Shown here: in pieces, positions 1 to 5,788 of the stretch | Layout: each line of letters starts with the position of its first letter | Numbering within the stretch: position 1 is the first letter of the stretch | Assembly (NCBI GenBank): GCA_030611905.1 | Contig: JAUWOX010000015.1 | Location: 1-13,726 of the forward strand | Direction of reading: 5' to 3' | DNA: 13,726 bases | Origin: a bacterium | Lineage (GTDB): Bacteria > Patescibacteriota > JABMPQ01 > JAQVVF01 | Notes under the pieces: model-generated | The model's input: only the letters and a program-made list of their open reading frames with translations | Databases searched by the model: none | Told to the model about the DNA's origin: nothing | Translations under genes and position numbers: made by a program

Positions 1-264
1 GAATATAGAAAAGAAAATTTAGCTCGTCACAAAGAAGTTTGCGCCTACATTAAACATATGCGCGATCAATTTGAGAAATCTGAAATCAAAACATTTCGCC
101 ATGTTGTCAATGGTCAAGATGTTATGAAAATTTTTAATCTTAAGCCTGGACCAGAAGTTGGAAAATATTTAGAAAAAGCAGATAAATTTATTCTAAAATA
201 CATTACCGAAAAGGGGAAAGAACCAAAGGAAGAAGATGTCTTAAAAAATATTAAAAAAATTTAA
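1..264 (+). CDS. C-terminal part of a tRNA nucleotidyltransferase / poly(A) polymerase-like HD protein (5' end outside window)
   Basis: The frame is open from base 1, so only the last 87 codons are visible and the start lies outside. The visible part has a basic helical stretch (residues about 1-30), then NGQDVMKIFNLKPGPEVGK, which matches the tail of class II CCA-adding enzymes and poly(A) polymerases ('G.D.M..l...PGP.vG..l'). A lysine- and glutamate-rich helix closes the protein. Family members add or repair the 3' CCA of tRNA in the cytoplasm. The catalytic nucleotidyltransferase head, with its GS and DxD motifs, would lie upstream and cannot be checked, so another HD-domain protein with the same tail is possible. 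The TAA is followed 4 bases later by the trxB start, so the two genes are probably co-transcribed. Confidence 0.6.
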   Translation, partial: EYRKENLARHKEVCAYIKHMRDQFEKSEIKTFRHVVNGQDVMKIFNLKPGPEVGKYLEKADKFILKYITEKGKEPKEEDVLKNIKKI

Positions 265-268
265 AATT

Positions 269-1243
269 ATGTTAAAAACCCACGACTTAGTCATCATTGG
301 TAGTGGCCCAGCTGGTTGTTCAGCCGCTGTTTATGCCGCTCGATATGAATTAAATACTTTAGTCTTTGGCAAAGAATCGGGCGGTGTGGCCAGTACTGCT
401 CCAAAAGTAGAAAATTGGCCTGGAATAAAATCAATCACCGGCATTGAGCTTATGGCCAAGTTTAAAGACCATGCCGATAGCTATGAAAATGCTAAATTTA
501 TTGACCAAGAAATTAATGACATAAAGAAGGAAAAAAATATTTATAAAATTCATGCCAATGATAAATTTTATAAATCCAAAGCAATTATTTTAGCTCTTGG
601 TTTAGTTAGACGCAAATTAAATATTCCCGGCGAAAAAGAATTTACCGGCAAAGGAATTGCTTATTGCGCCACTTGCGACGCTGCTTTTTTCAAGAATAAA
701 ACCGTTGCTGTTGTTGGCGGCGCCAATTCTGCTGTAGTTTCCGCTATGCTTTTAACAGAATTTGCTAAAAAAGTTTATATTATTTACCGTAAAGACAAAT
801 TACGCGCTGAACCAATTTGGATTGAAAAAATAAAGAAAAATTCTAAAATAGAAGTAATCTGCTGCGCCAATGTTATCAAGGCAGAAGGCGAAAAATTTTT
901 GCAAAAAATTAAATTAGACACTGGCAAGAAATTAAAAGTTGACGGTTTATTTATCGAGATCGGCGCTGTTCCATCAACGATTGTAGCAAAAAAATTAAAT
1001 TTAGAATTAGATAAAGATTATCGTATTAAAATAGATGCTGGCGGCGCTACTAATATTAAAGGAGTTTTTGCCGCAGGCGATATTACCAATGGATCTAATT
1101 TAATGAATCAGATTGTCACCGCTGCTTCTGAAGGAGCCATTGCCGCTGAATCAGTTTATCGATATTTAAAAAAGGGAGTAGCTAAGAGTATAAAGATGGG
1201 AATTCATACGAATTTAGCCGAGAGTTATAGACCTCGCTCATGA
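269..1243 (+). CDS. trxB: Thioredoxin reductase (NADPH, FAD flavoprotein)
   Basis: This is a cytoplasmic FAD enzyme that passes electrons from NAD(P)H to thioredoxin through a redox-active disulfide. The 324 residues are the normal length for low-molecular-weight TrxB. The FAD Rossmann motif GSGPAG is at residues 11-16, the redox pair CATC at 133-136, the NAD(P)H Rossmann motif GGANSA at 150-155, the phosphate-binding segment YRKDKLRA follows, and GVFAAGDI, the second FAD site, is near the C terminus. The usual NADPH loop is GGGxSA with HRR; here the third glycine is alanine and HRR reads YRK, so cofactor preference may be shifted. The last roughly 20 residues after RYLKK are an extra tail I do not recognise. 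It ends in TGA. No SD is visible; the start is the first ATG after the preceding gene. Confidence 0.9.
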   Translation: MLKTHDLVIIGSGPAGCSAAVYAARYELNTLVFGKESGGVASTAPKVENWPGIKSITGIELMAKFKDHADSYENAKFIDQEINDIKKEKNIYKIHANDKFYKSKAIILALGLVRRKLNIPGEKEFTGKGIAYCATCDAAFFKNKTVAVVGGANSAVVSAMLLTEFAKKVYIIYRKDKLRAEPIWIEKIKKNSKIEVICCANVIKAEGEKFLQKIKLDTGKKLKVDGLFIEIGAVPSTIVAKKLNLELDKDYRIKIDAGGATNIKGVFAAGDITNGSNLMNQIVTAASEGAIAAESVYRYLKKGVAKSIKMGIHTNLAESYRPRS

Positions 1244-1307
1244 AATCACGATCCTTGTTTTTCTTATTAATTCTTGTTAATATTCAAATATTAGATAAAA
1301 AAACAAT

Positions 1308-2390
1308 ATGAAAATTATCATCCTAGCCGGAGGAACCGGCACTAGATTTTGGCCTCAAAGCCGAGAAAAATCACCAAAACAATTTAGCTCTATTATTGAC
1401 AAAAAGAGTATGATTGAACTAACTTATGATCGGTTTATTCCAGCTTTTAAAAAAAACGACATCTATTTTTCTACTAACAAAAAATTTGTCAAAAAAATAA
1501 AAAATTTTTTCCCGGGAGTCTCTGAAGGCAATATCATCGTTGAACCAGAAAAACTTGATACGGCACCCGCTATGGGATTCGCGGCGGCCCATTTATTCCT
1601 GAAATTTCCTGACGAACCAATGGTCTTTGCCCCTTCTGATCATTTCATAGCTAATAAAAAAGAATTTATTAAGAATTTACAGCTAGCCGATCAACTCATT
1701 AGAAAGACAGGCAAAATGATGGATATTTCCATTACCCCTAATTTTCCCAGCACGGTTTTAGGATATACTCGCGTCGGCAGTAAATATCTAGAAAAAAATG
1801 GCATTAAAGTTTATCAATTCGAAGGCCATGTTGAAAAACCAGACTTTAACCATGCCAAAAAATATCTCGAGTCAGGTGATTATCTTTGGCACGCTAATTA
1901 TTATATGTGGACGCCAAGATTATTTTTAGAGGCCTATAAAAAGTACTCTCCAAAACATTATAAAATATTAGAAAAAATTATTGAGGCTTTGAAAAATAAA
2001 AAAATAAAAACTGTCAACGCTGAATACAAAAAAATGCCTAAGATTTCCATTGACTATGCCATTACTGAAAAAATGGACCAAAGAGATGTTCTAATAATTA
2101 AAGGAGAGTTTGGTTGGAGCGATATTGGTGCCTGGGATGTTCTTTATGATAAAATGTCGAGAGACCAGGATAAAAACAAAAATTTAGTGCAAGCTCAATG
2201 GGAAGGATTAGATACCAGCGGTTGCTTAATTTATGCTCCAAATAAAAAAGTTGTCGCCACAATCGGCGTTGATGACATGGTCATAATCGACACTAAAGAC
2301 GCTTTGTTGATTTGCCCTCATGGCCGCGCCCAAGACGTTAAAAAGATTGTTGAAAAATTAAAAAAGACTAATCGTAAAAAATTCTTATAG
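1308..2390 (+). CDS. manC: Mannose-1-phosphate guanylyltransferase (GDP-mannose synthesis)
   Basis: The enzyme makes GDP-mannose from mannose-1-phosphate and GTP, feeding polysaccharide or glycoconjugate synthesis in the cytoplasm. The nucleotide-binding signature LAGGTGTRFWP occupies residues 6-16 and is followed by the KSPKQF block (21-26). PSDHF begins at 109, VEKPD and a WHANYYMW block lie mid-protein, SIDYAITEKM precedes FGWSDIG (268-274), and a short beta-rich end follows. At 360 residues it is the single-domain form, lacking the isomerase domain of bifunctional enzymes. WHANYYMW replaces the usual W-N-(S/A)-G-M-F-x-(W/F), a mild divergence in the sugar-binding loop. No SD is present. 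A weak promoter-like pair, TTGTTT (1255-1260) and TAATAT (1278-1283) with 17-base spacing, lies in the 64-base gap. The stop is 1 base from the mltG start. Confidence 0.92.
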   Translation: MKIIILAGGTGTRFWPQSREKSPKQFSSIIDKKSMIELTYDRFIPAFKKNDIYFSTNKKFVKKIKNFFPGVSEGNIIVEPEKLDTAPAMGFAAAHLFLKFPDEPMVFAPSDHFIANKKEFIKNLQLADQLIRKTGKMMDISITPNFPSTVLGYTRVGSKYLEKNGIKVYQFEGHVEKPDFNHAKKYLESGDYLWHANYYMWTPRLFLEAYKKYSPKHYKILEKIIEALKNKKIKTVNAEYKKMPKISIDYAITEKMDQRDVLIIKGEFGWSDIGAWDVLYDKMSRDQDKNKNLVQAQWEGLDTSGCLIYAPNKKVVATIGVDDMVIIDTKDALLICPHGRAQDVKKIVEKLKKTNRKKFL

Positions 2391-2391
2391 T

Positions 2392-3495
2392 ATGAAAAAT
2401 TTGTTTTCTCAAAATAATGTTTTTACATATAAGCGCAAATCGAAAAAAGGACTTTTTTCTTCATTGTTGATCATCCTTGTTTTTTTAATTATCTTTTTTA
2501 TAATTTTTCTCTTTTACAAAATCTATTCCCCGGGCGGGATCAAAAATTCCTATGAAGAATTTATCGTTAAAGAAGGGGAGACAGTTAAGCAGATTTCCAG
2601 CAGTTTAAAAGATCAGGACTTGATCAAGCATTCTCTCTATTTTAATTTTTACATTTTTGTCAAAAGAGCTGATAAAAAATTGAAAACAGGAGTCTATCAA
2701 ATTAATACTAAAATGAGCGTTGCTGATATTGCCAATGTTTTAACTGGCAGTCAGTTATCGTCGGAAGGGAAAATAATTATTATTGAGGGCTGGAATTCCA
2801 AAGAAATTGCTGATTATATTTCTGATTTCCACGCTCGTTATTCAACCGATAATACAAATTACGAAGACATAAAAAAGAATTTTAAAAAAGAATTTTTGGC
2901 TGAAGTCAACAATGCTAAAGAATATGATTATGGGTTTTTTGCTGACAAACCAAAAGAAGCAACTCTAGAAGGCTATCTTTACCCAGACACCTATTATATT
3001 TATCGTGATACAGAACCAGAAGAAATTATTAGAAAAATGCTGGAGAATTTTGATCAAAAAGTTACCAAAGAAATTCGTGACCAAATTCGCCAAAAAGAGA
3101 TGACTCTTCACGAAGTATTGATTTTGGCTTCTATTATTCAAAAAGAAGTTAAATCGCCAGACGAAATGCGTAGAGTAGCCGGCGTTTACTTTAATCGCTT
3201 GGCCGCAAATAAAGCCCTAGAATCTGATTCCACTCTAACTTATATTACTGGCAGAAAAAGAGCACGAGCCACCGGACAAGACTTAAAGATGGATAGTCCA
3301 TACAATACTTATCGCTATAAGGGCCTGCCGCCCGGACCAATCGGTAATCCCTGCCTTGAAGCTATTCAGGCTGTTCTCAATCCTGAAGAACACGACTTTA
3401 TGTTTTTCATAACCGATAATGAGACAGGGGAGGCCATGTTCAGTAAGACAGGCAAAGAACATCAGAAAAAAGTCGAAGAACATCTTAATAAATAA
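2392..3495 (+). CDS. mltG: Endolytic peptidoglycan transglycosylase MltG (YceG family)
   Basis: This membrane-anchored lytic transglycosylase cuts nascent glycan strands and is thought to release or terminate them. A basic N-terminal stretch precedes one membrane segment (about residues 22-43). A LysM-like region beginning EFIVKEGETVKQI follows, then the YceG catalytic domain with LEGYLYPDTY, ILASIIQKEV (244-253) and YNTYRYKGLPPGPIGNP. Glu252 aligns with the conserved glutamate of the family's ASI..KE motif and is the likely catalytic residue. The 367-residue length is normal. It is translationally close to manC (1-base gap, no SD). The pair suggests an envelope-building operon, continued functionally by the division cluster at the right end of the window. 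Confidence 0.95.
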   Translation: MKNLFSQNNVFTYKRKSKKGLFSSLLIILVFLIIFFIIFLFYKIYSPGGIKNSYEEFIVKEGETVKQISSSLKDQDLIKHSLYFNFYIFVKRADKKLKTGVYQINTKMSVADIANVLTGSQLSSEGKIIIIEGWNSKEIADYISDFHARYSTDNTNYEDIKKNFKKEFLAEVNNAKEYDYGFFADKPKEATLEGYLYPDTYYIYRDTEPEEIIRKMLENFDQKVTKEIRDQIRQKEMTLHEVLILASIIQKEVKSPDEMRRVAGVYFNRLAANKALESDSTLTYITGRKRARATGQDLKMDSPYNTYRYKGLPPGPIGNPCLEAIQAVLNPEEHDFMFFITDNETGEAMFSKTGKEHQKKVEEHLNK

Positions 3496-3541
3496 GAAAA
3501 TCCTCTCAACTTTGTTTGTTTATCTAACTTTCGGCTTTTGA

Positions 3542-3574
3542 TAAAAAAAAGACCCTTCCGAAAGAAGGGTTTTG
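3542..3574 (-). terminator. Intrinsic terminator of small-gene unit 1, facing the mltG end
   Basis: A 7-bp stem (3552-3558 with 3564-3570, ACCCTTC/GAAGGGT) has a 5-base loop. Read on the minus strand it is followed by an eight-U run (the A run at 3543-3550), giving a good terminator for gene B1. On the plus strand only TTTT follows, so it may also end mltG transcription. The stem is identical to that at 4313-4331. Confidence 0.85.
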
Positions 3575-3607
3575 CACTTATTCAATAAAAAATGCTAATT
3601 TATCTAA

Positions 3608-3874
3608 TTAATAAGAGTTGATATGTCCAGGTCGAAGAGGTTTGGGAACGAGTGATATGGGTCCTGTTTCCGTAGTTTCAACTTTTTGCGATCTACAGTC
3701 GTCAAGCTCTCGATCAAGATGAGACTTTTTCACGAATATAGTCGTAATGGCAAAGAGCAAAAATAACGCCCCCAGTATCATGAGAAGCTTTGATCTTTCT
3801 ATTTTGTCTGAGAACATACCACGGAAACACAGTACTGTTCCTAGAGTTGTCAATCCGAGCGCTATCCAAATCAT
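3608..3874 (-). CDS. Small two-pass membrane protein 'B1' of a duplicated two-gene unit
   Basis: I recognise no family. The 88 residues show membrane segments at about 2-17 and 30-48, joined by a basic loop (FRGMFSDKIERSK), which predicts a hairpin with both ends outside, then a 40-residue polar tail. The tail segment KVETTETGPISLVP aligns with KTETVKTEVVSPFP of the protein at 4347-4610, and the DNA under these segments is also visibly similar, so the two are paralogues. The start is supported by a strong SD (AGGAGG, rc of 3879-3884) 4 bases before ATG. It lies 25 bases after gene A1 and just before a terminator, so it is the second gene of a bicistronic unit. Its function is unknown; close pairing with A1 suggests the two products act together. 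Confidence 0.75.
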   Translation of the reverse strand: MIWIALGLTTLGTVLCFRGMFSDKIERSKLLMILGALFLLFAITTIFVKKSHLDRELDDCRSQKVETTETGPISLVPKPLRPGHINSY

Positions 3875-3899
3875 GGTTCCTCCTTATCGAGCCAGAGAA

Positions 3900-4226
3900 T
3901 TACAGTTTTCCTCCGATCACTGGTGGTAAAACATTAAGATCTTGTTCTACGATTAAATCTACAGATAAATCGTTCCCAGCATCTTGAGCATCATCTCGTC
4001 TGATCAAGCCCGCATCATGCGCAACATCCGCATCATGTTCGCCATGTTTATTTGAGTTAGCCGAATCATAGCCTATTACAAACACGCCGACGAACATAAT
4101 AATTAAAAACAAAACCAAAACACCTCGTTTATTTTTAACCAAATCCAAAAGTTCTCCAGTTAAATAAGCAATTATCCCAATCGCTCCAGTGATAGTTAGA
4201 ATACAGCCAAAGCCAAACATTGTCAT
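3900..4226 (-). CDS. Small two-pass membrane protein 'A1' with acidic tail ending PPVIGGKL
   Basis: No known family is recognised. The start is placed at the ATG at 4226 because AGGAGG (rc of 4234-4239) lies 7 bases upstream; an in-frame ATG at 4256 would place the SD inside the coding region and give an N-terminus that is merely the translated leader. The 108 residues have membrane segments at about 4-24 and 35-53 with a basic loop (KNKR), so the tail (54-108) is predicted to be outside. The tail is rich in Asp, Glu and His and includes QDAGNDLSVDL, ending VLPPVIGGKL. The paralogue at 4622-4927 shares QDAG(E/N)D, DL and PPV(I/V)GGK. It is the first gene of the unit with B1, driven by the promoter at 4278-4305. 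The C-terminal motif may be a docking or processing signal, which is inference. Confidence 0.78.
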   Translation of the reverse strand: MTMFGFGCILTITGAIGIIAYLTGELLDLVKNKRGVLVLFLIIMFVGVFVIGYDSANSNKHGEHDADVAHDAGLIRRDDAQDAGNDLSVDLIVEQDLNVLPPVIGGKL

Positions 4227-4230
4227 TGCC

Positions 4231-4285
4231 GCACCTCCTCTGGTTCGCGGTTTCAAAGATAAAAAGAACGATACTTAAGTATAAA
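4231..4285 (-). repeat. Conserved promoter-proximal leader, copy 1
   Basis: This 55-bp segment runs from the -10 box to just past the SD of gene A1. It matches 4932-4986 at 52 of 55 positions (differences at three sites). It includes the AGGAGG SD and a stretch reading CCGCGAACCAGAGGAGG on the minus strand. In this copy CCGC can pair with GCGG beside the start codon, leaving the SD in the loop; copy 2 lacks that partner. Confidence 0.9.
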
Positions 4286-4305
4286 TAAATTAATAATTTT
4301 GTCAA
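4278..4305 (-). promoter_or_regulatory. Sigma-70-type promoter of unit 1 (A1-B1)
   Basis: On the minus strand the -35 is TTGACA (4300-4305), the spacer is 16 bases and the -10 is TATACT (4278-4283). It sits directly against the terminator of the preceding unit, so each unit has its own start and stop signals. Confidence 0.8.
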
Positions 4306-4331
4306 GAAAAAGACCCTTCTCAAAGAAGGGT
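4305..4331 (-). terminator. Intrinsic terminator of unit 2 (A2-B2)
   Basis: The 7-bp stem ACCCTTC/GAAGGGT (4313-4319 with 4325-4331) has a 5-base loop and, on the minus strand, a U-rich tail (CTTTTTCTT). The stem is the same as at 3552-3570, as expected if the terminator was duplicated with the genes. Confidence 0.85.
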
Positions 4332-4346
4332 TTCATGTTGTTCTGG

Positions 4347-4610
4347 CTAGTTTGGCAACAGCCAGTCTATTATTTGTCGATCAAGTTCCCGAATAGTTCT
4401 AGGGAAAGGTGATACGACCTCTGTTTTCACGGTTTCAGTTTTTTCACAAGGTACTTGCGCAGCTATCAAACAAAAACCAAGTAGTAGAAACAATACTGCG
4501 GCCCAGCGTAATTTTGGATATTTGTGATCTGGCGAGAATAAACAGTAACAGCTTAGCGAGATTCCTATCAATAATGCAACCATTATTACCATTGTCGTTA
4601 TCAATAACAT
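4347..4610 (-). CDS. Small two-pass membrane protein 'B2', paralogue of B1
   Basis: The start is placed at the ATG at 4610, which has AGGAGG (rc of 4616-4621) 5 bases upstream; the SD directly follows the stop codon of A2, typical of coupled translation. An in-frame ATG at 4694 would overlap A2 and has no support. The 87 residues have membrane segments at about 2-25 and 36-51 with the loop SPDHKYPKLRW between, then a tail with KTETVKTEVVSPFPRTIREL that aligns with the B1 tail. Three cysteines (C21, C23, C47) are in membrane segments and one (C55) lies just outside. Function is unknown. It is the second gene of unit 2 and is followed within 20 bases by the terminator. Confidence 0.75.
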   Translation of the reverse strand: MLLITTMVIMVALLIGISLSCYCLFSPDHKYPKLRWAAVLFLLLGFCLIAAQVPCEKTETVKTEVVSPFPRTIRELDRQIIDWLLPN

Positions 4611-4621
4611 TGGTGCCTCCT

Positions 4622-4927
4622 CTATATTTTTCCGCCGACAACTGGTGGAAATACATCTGGATTGTCTTGGAATTGCCTTGATCCCAAATCGCATGGTGCA
4701 TCTTCTCCAGCATCTTGTTCAAGCACGCTAGCATCCGATCGTTCTGATCGGCCGAAATTGATCCCATTCTTTACGGTTCGACTGTTCAAAAATATAGCGA
4801 GAGCAAGAAACATAAGAGTTAGTCCTAGAGGTATGCCATACATTTTTCTAGCGAATATTTTCGATATTGCCAGAGAAAAGAATATCAGTGTGAGGATAAT
4901 TGAAAGCAGGATAGCAATATCCAACAT
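4622..4927 (-). CDS. Small two-pass membrane protein 'A2' with acidic tail ending PPVVGGKI
   Basis: The start is the ATG at 4927, 7 bases after AGGAGG (rc of 4935-4940), the same arrangement as in A1; the in-frame ATG at 4957 only translates the leader. The 101 residues show membrane segments at about 3-22 and 32-47 with a basic loop (KIFARK), then a roughly 54-residue polar tail predicted outside. The tail contains EQDAGEDAPCDL and ends VFPPVVGGKI, matching A1 despite little similarity in the membrane part. It is followed 11 bases later by B2. The protein family is unknown to me. High divergence from A1 against a nearly identical leader is the striking feature. Confidence 0.78.
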   Translation of the reverse strand: MLDIAILLSIILTLIFFSLAISKIFARKMYGIPLGLTLMFLALAIFLNSRTVKNGINFGRSERSDASVLEQDAGEDAPCDLGSRQFQDNPDVFPPVVGGKI

Positions 4928-4931
4928 AATT

Positions 4932-4986
4932 GCACCTCCTCTGGTTCGCGGTTTCAAAAATAAAAAGAACGATATTCAAGTATAAA
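4932..4986 (-). repeat. Conserved promoter-proximal leader, copy 2
   Basis: Second copy of the 55-bp leader, in front of A2, identical to 4231-4285 at 52 of 55 positions. The segment rc of 4932-4955, including the SD, is unchanged. Confidence 0.9.
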
Positions 4987-5007
4987 CGATACTATGATTT
5001 TTGACAA
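4979..5007 (-). promoter_or_regulatory. Promoter of unit 2 (A2-B2)
   Basis: On the minus strand the -10 is TATACT (4979-4984) and the -35 is TTGTCA (5002-5007) with a 17-base spacer. The -10 and downstream leader match unit 1; the -35 has one mismatch to consensus, so this unit may be somewhat weaker. Confidence 0.7.
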
Positions 5008-5020
5008 TAAAGACTTTTTT

Positions 5021-5049
5021 AACGGCTACTATCGACCATAATAGCCGTT
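5021..5049. repeat. 29-bp near-palindrome, copy 1
   Basis: Twelve-base arms (AACGGCTACTAT and ATAATAGCCGTT, one mismatch) flank a 5-base centre. It is repeated at 5079-5107 with two base differences; the gap between copies is also 29 bases. No U run follows it on either strand, so it is not a simple terminator. It could be an operator or REP-like element upstream of the A2-B2 promoter. Confidence 0.75.
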
Positions 5050-5078
5050 GACAAATCTAGGCTTAAATAAAGCATTTC

Positions 5079-5107
5079 AACGGCTACTATCGACGATAAT
5101 AGCCATT
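5079..5107. repeat. 29-bp near-palindrome, copy 2
   Basis: Second copy, differing at the centre (CGACG, which makes the core TATCG-A-CGATA a perfect palindrome) and near the right end (CCATT for CCGTT). It sits directly beside the terminator of the gene at 5132-5515. Confidence 0.75.
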
Positions 5108-5131
5108 AAAAAAGCGAAGTTAGAACTTCGC
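5108..5131 (-). terminator. Intrinsic terminator of the coiled-coil membrane protein gene
   Basis: A 7-bp stem GCGAAGT/ACTTCGC (5114-5120 with 5125-5131), loop of 4, with six U residues following on the minus strand (5108-5113). It begins immediately after the TGA stop codon. Confidence 0.88.
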
Positions 5132-5515
5132 TCAATAGGACATTCCTCTCCCGAGATTGCAATCTATTGGATTTCCTTCATCATCATGACAGGCGCCACG
5201 CGTAACGACTCTTACTCTCGTTATAAACGCAGCGCGCTCATTACTTGCCGAATAGCTCTCCAATTGTGAAGCTCTGTTTTTTAGCCTTCTACTTATTTGT
5301 CCAAGATTACTATTCAATATTTCTACTTTCTTTATAAGTGTTTCAATCTGTGCGATTTGTTCTCCCAACGAGGTCTTTGTCACCAATGCGATTTGTCTTT
5401 CATCTTTTGCAGTAACATTTATAAAAATAGCTACAACGAGAAGTCCAGCAATACAAACTAAAGCTAAAATAAACATTGCTCTTTTTTTATTAAATCTTCT
5501 CTTTTGTTCCTGCAT
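5132..5515 (-). CDS. Small one-pass membrane protein with coiled coil (unknown function)
   Basis: I recognise no family. The 127 residues have a strongly basic N terminus (QKRRFNKKR), one membrane segment at about 13-32 with the basic end inside, a probable coiled coil at about 45-92 (heptad-like leucines and isoleucines), and a short end with two cysteines, GACHDDEGNPIDC (C109, C119), that could form a disulfide. The topology predicts the coiled coil outside. A strong SD (AGGAGG, rc of 5523-5528) precedes the ATG by 7 bases and a good promoter lies at 5559-5586. It is a single-gene unit. Signal use matches the neighbouring A-B units, so it probably belongs to the same set. The layout resembles FtsL/DivIC-like or phage spanin-like proteins, but nothing specific supports either. 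Confidence 0.72.
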   Translation of the reverse strand: MQEQKRRFNKKRAMFILALVCIAGLLVVAIFINVTAKDERQIALVTKTSLGEQIAQIETLIKKVEILNSNLGQISRRLKNRASQLESYSASNERAAFITRVRVVTRGACHDDEGNPIDCNLGRGMSY

Positions 5516-5558
5516 TTCTCTCCCTCCTTTTCGCCTATATCAAAGAACATCTAATTAA

Positions 5559-5586
5559 ATTATATATTGTCTATATTGTTTGTCAA
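5559..5586 (-). promoter_or_regulatory. Sigma-70-type promoter of the coiled-coil protein gene
   Basis: TTGACA (5581-5586), 16-base spacer, TATAAT (5559-5564) on the minus strand: both boxes match consensus. Its -35 lies six bases from the -35 of the divergent ribosomal promoter. Confidence 0.85.
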
Positions 5587-5592
5587 TTTCCC

Positions 5593-5620
5593 TTGACACA
5601 TATTTTTTATCTGTTAAACT
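5593..5620 (+). promoter_or_regulatory. Promoter of the rplJ-rplL operon
   Basis: TTGACA (5593-5598), 16-base spacer, TAAACT (5615-5620). The -10 matches four of six consensus positions. Transcription would begin near 5627, leaving a leader of about 160 bases. Confidence 0.7.
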
Positions 5621-5637
5621 AAAATTAATAAAATAAA

Positions 5638-5732
5638 TCTTCCATAGATAGCAAGTTTTCCAGCGAAGAAGTAAATCTTGCCGAGGAAAGATAACGAGCT
5701 AATAGCTGATTGCTATAGCTAATAGTTATTAT
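5638..5732 (+). ncRNA. Probable ribosomal L10 leader (autoregulatory mRNA element)
   Basis: The leader contains GCGAAGAAG (5663-5671) followed by CTTGCCGAGG (5677-5686), which resembles the conserved 'CCGAAGACAGCAGG...CCUGCCGAGG' core of L10 leaders from other bacteria, where the L10-L12 complex binds its own mRNA. GCAAG (5651-5655) can pair with CTTGC (5677-5681), and TTCC (5640-5643) with GGAA (5685-5688), forming an outer stem. The following 5693-5727 has repeated GCTAATAG/CTATAGC segments that can pair in alternative ways. The match to the leader family is from memory; a covariance search would decide it. Confidence 0.65.
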
Positions 5733-5756
5733 TCCACGGCAAATCGTGGATTTTTT
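5733..5756 (+). terminator. Terminator-like hairpin inside the rplJ leader (possible attenuator)
   Basis: A 6-bp stem TCCACG/CGTGGA (5733-5738 with 5745-5750) with a 6-base loop and six T residues (5751-5756). It lies 32 bases before the rplJ start, so it could stop transcription when L10 is in excess. Confidence 0.6.
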
Positions 5757-5788
5757 AATCTTAAATCTTACAACTTAAATCTAATCCA

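Noticed and set aside
4227..4256. Longer A1 (and A2, 4928-4957) proteins starting MKPRTRGG
   Set aside because: The shared N terminus is just the translated conserved leader, which contains the SD; the ATG 7 bases after AGGAGG is the better start in both genes.
4239..4257. tRNA T-arm-like sequence (GGTTCGCGG) in the conserved leader
   Set aside because: No acceptor, D or anticodon stems can be built around it; its conservation is explained by the leader repeat.
5021..5107. A minimal CRISPR array (two 29-bp palindromic repeats, 29-bp spacer)
   Set aside because: Only two repeats, no cas genes nearby, and the repeats fit an operator or REP-like doublet at least as well.
3747..5269. Plus-strand open frames across the small-gene island
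   Set aside because: They lack SD sites and sensible protein features, and they oppose minus-strand genes that have promoter, SD and terminator.
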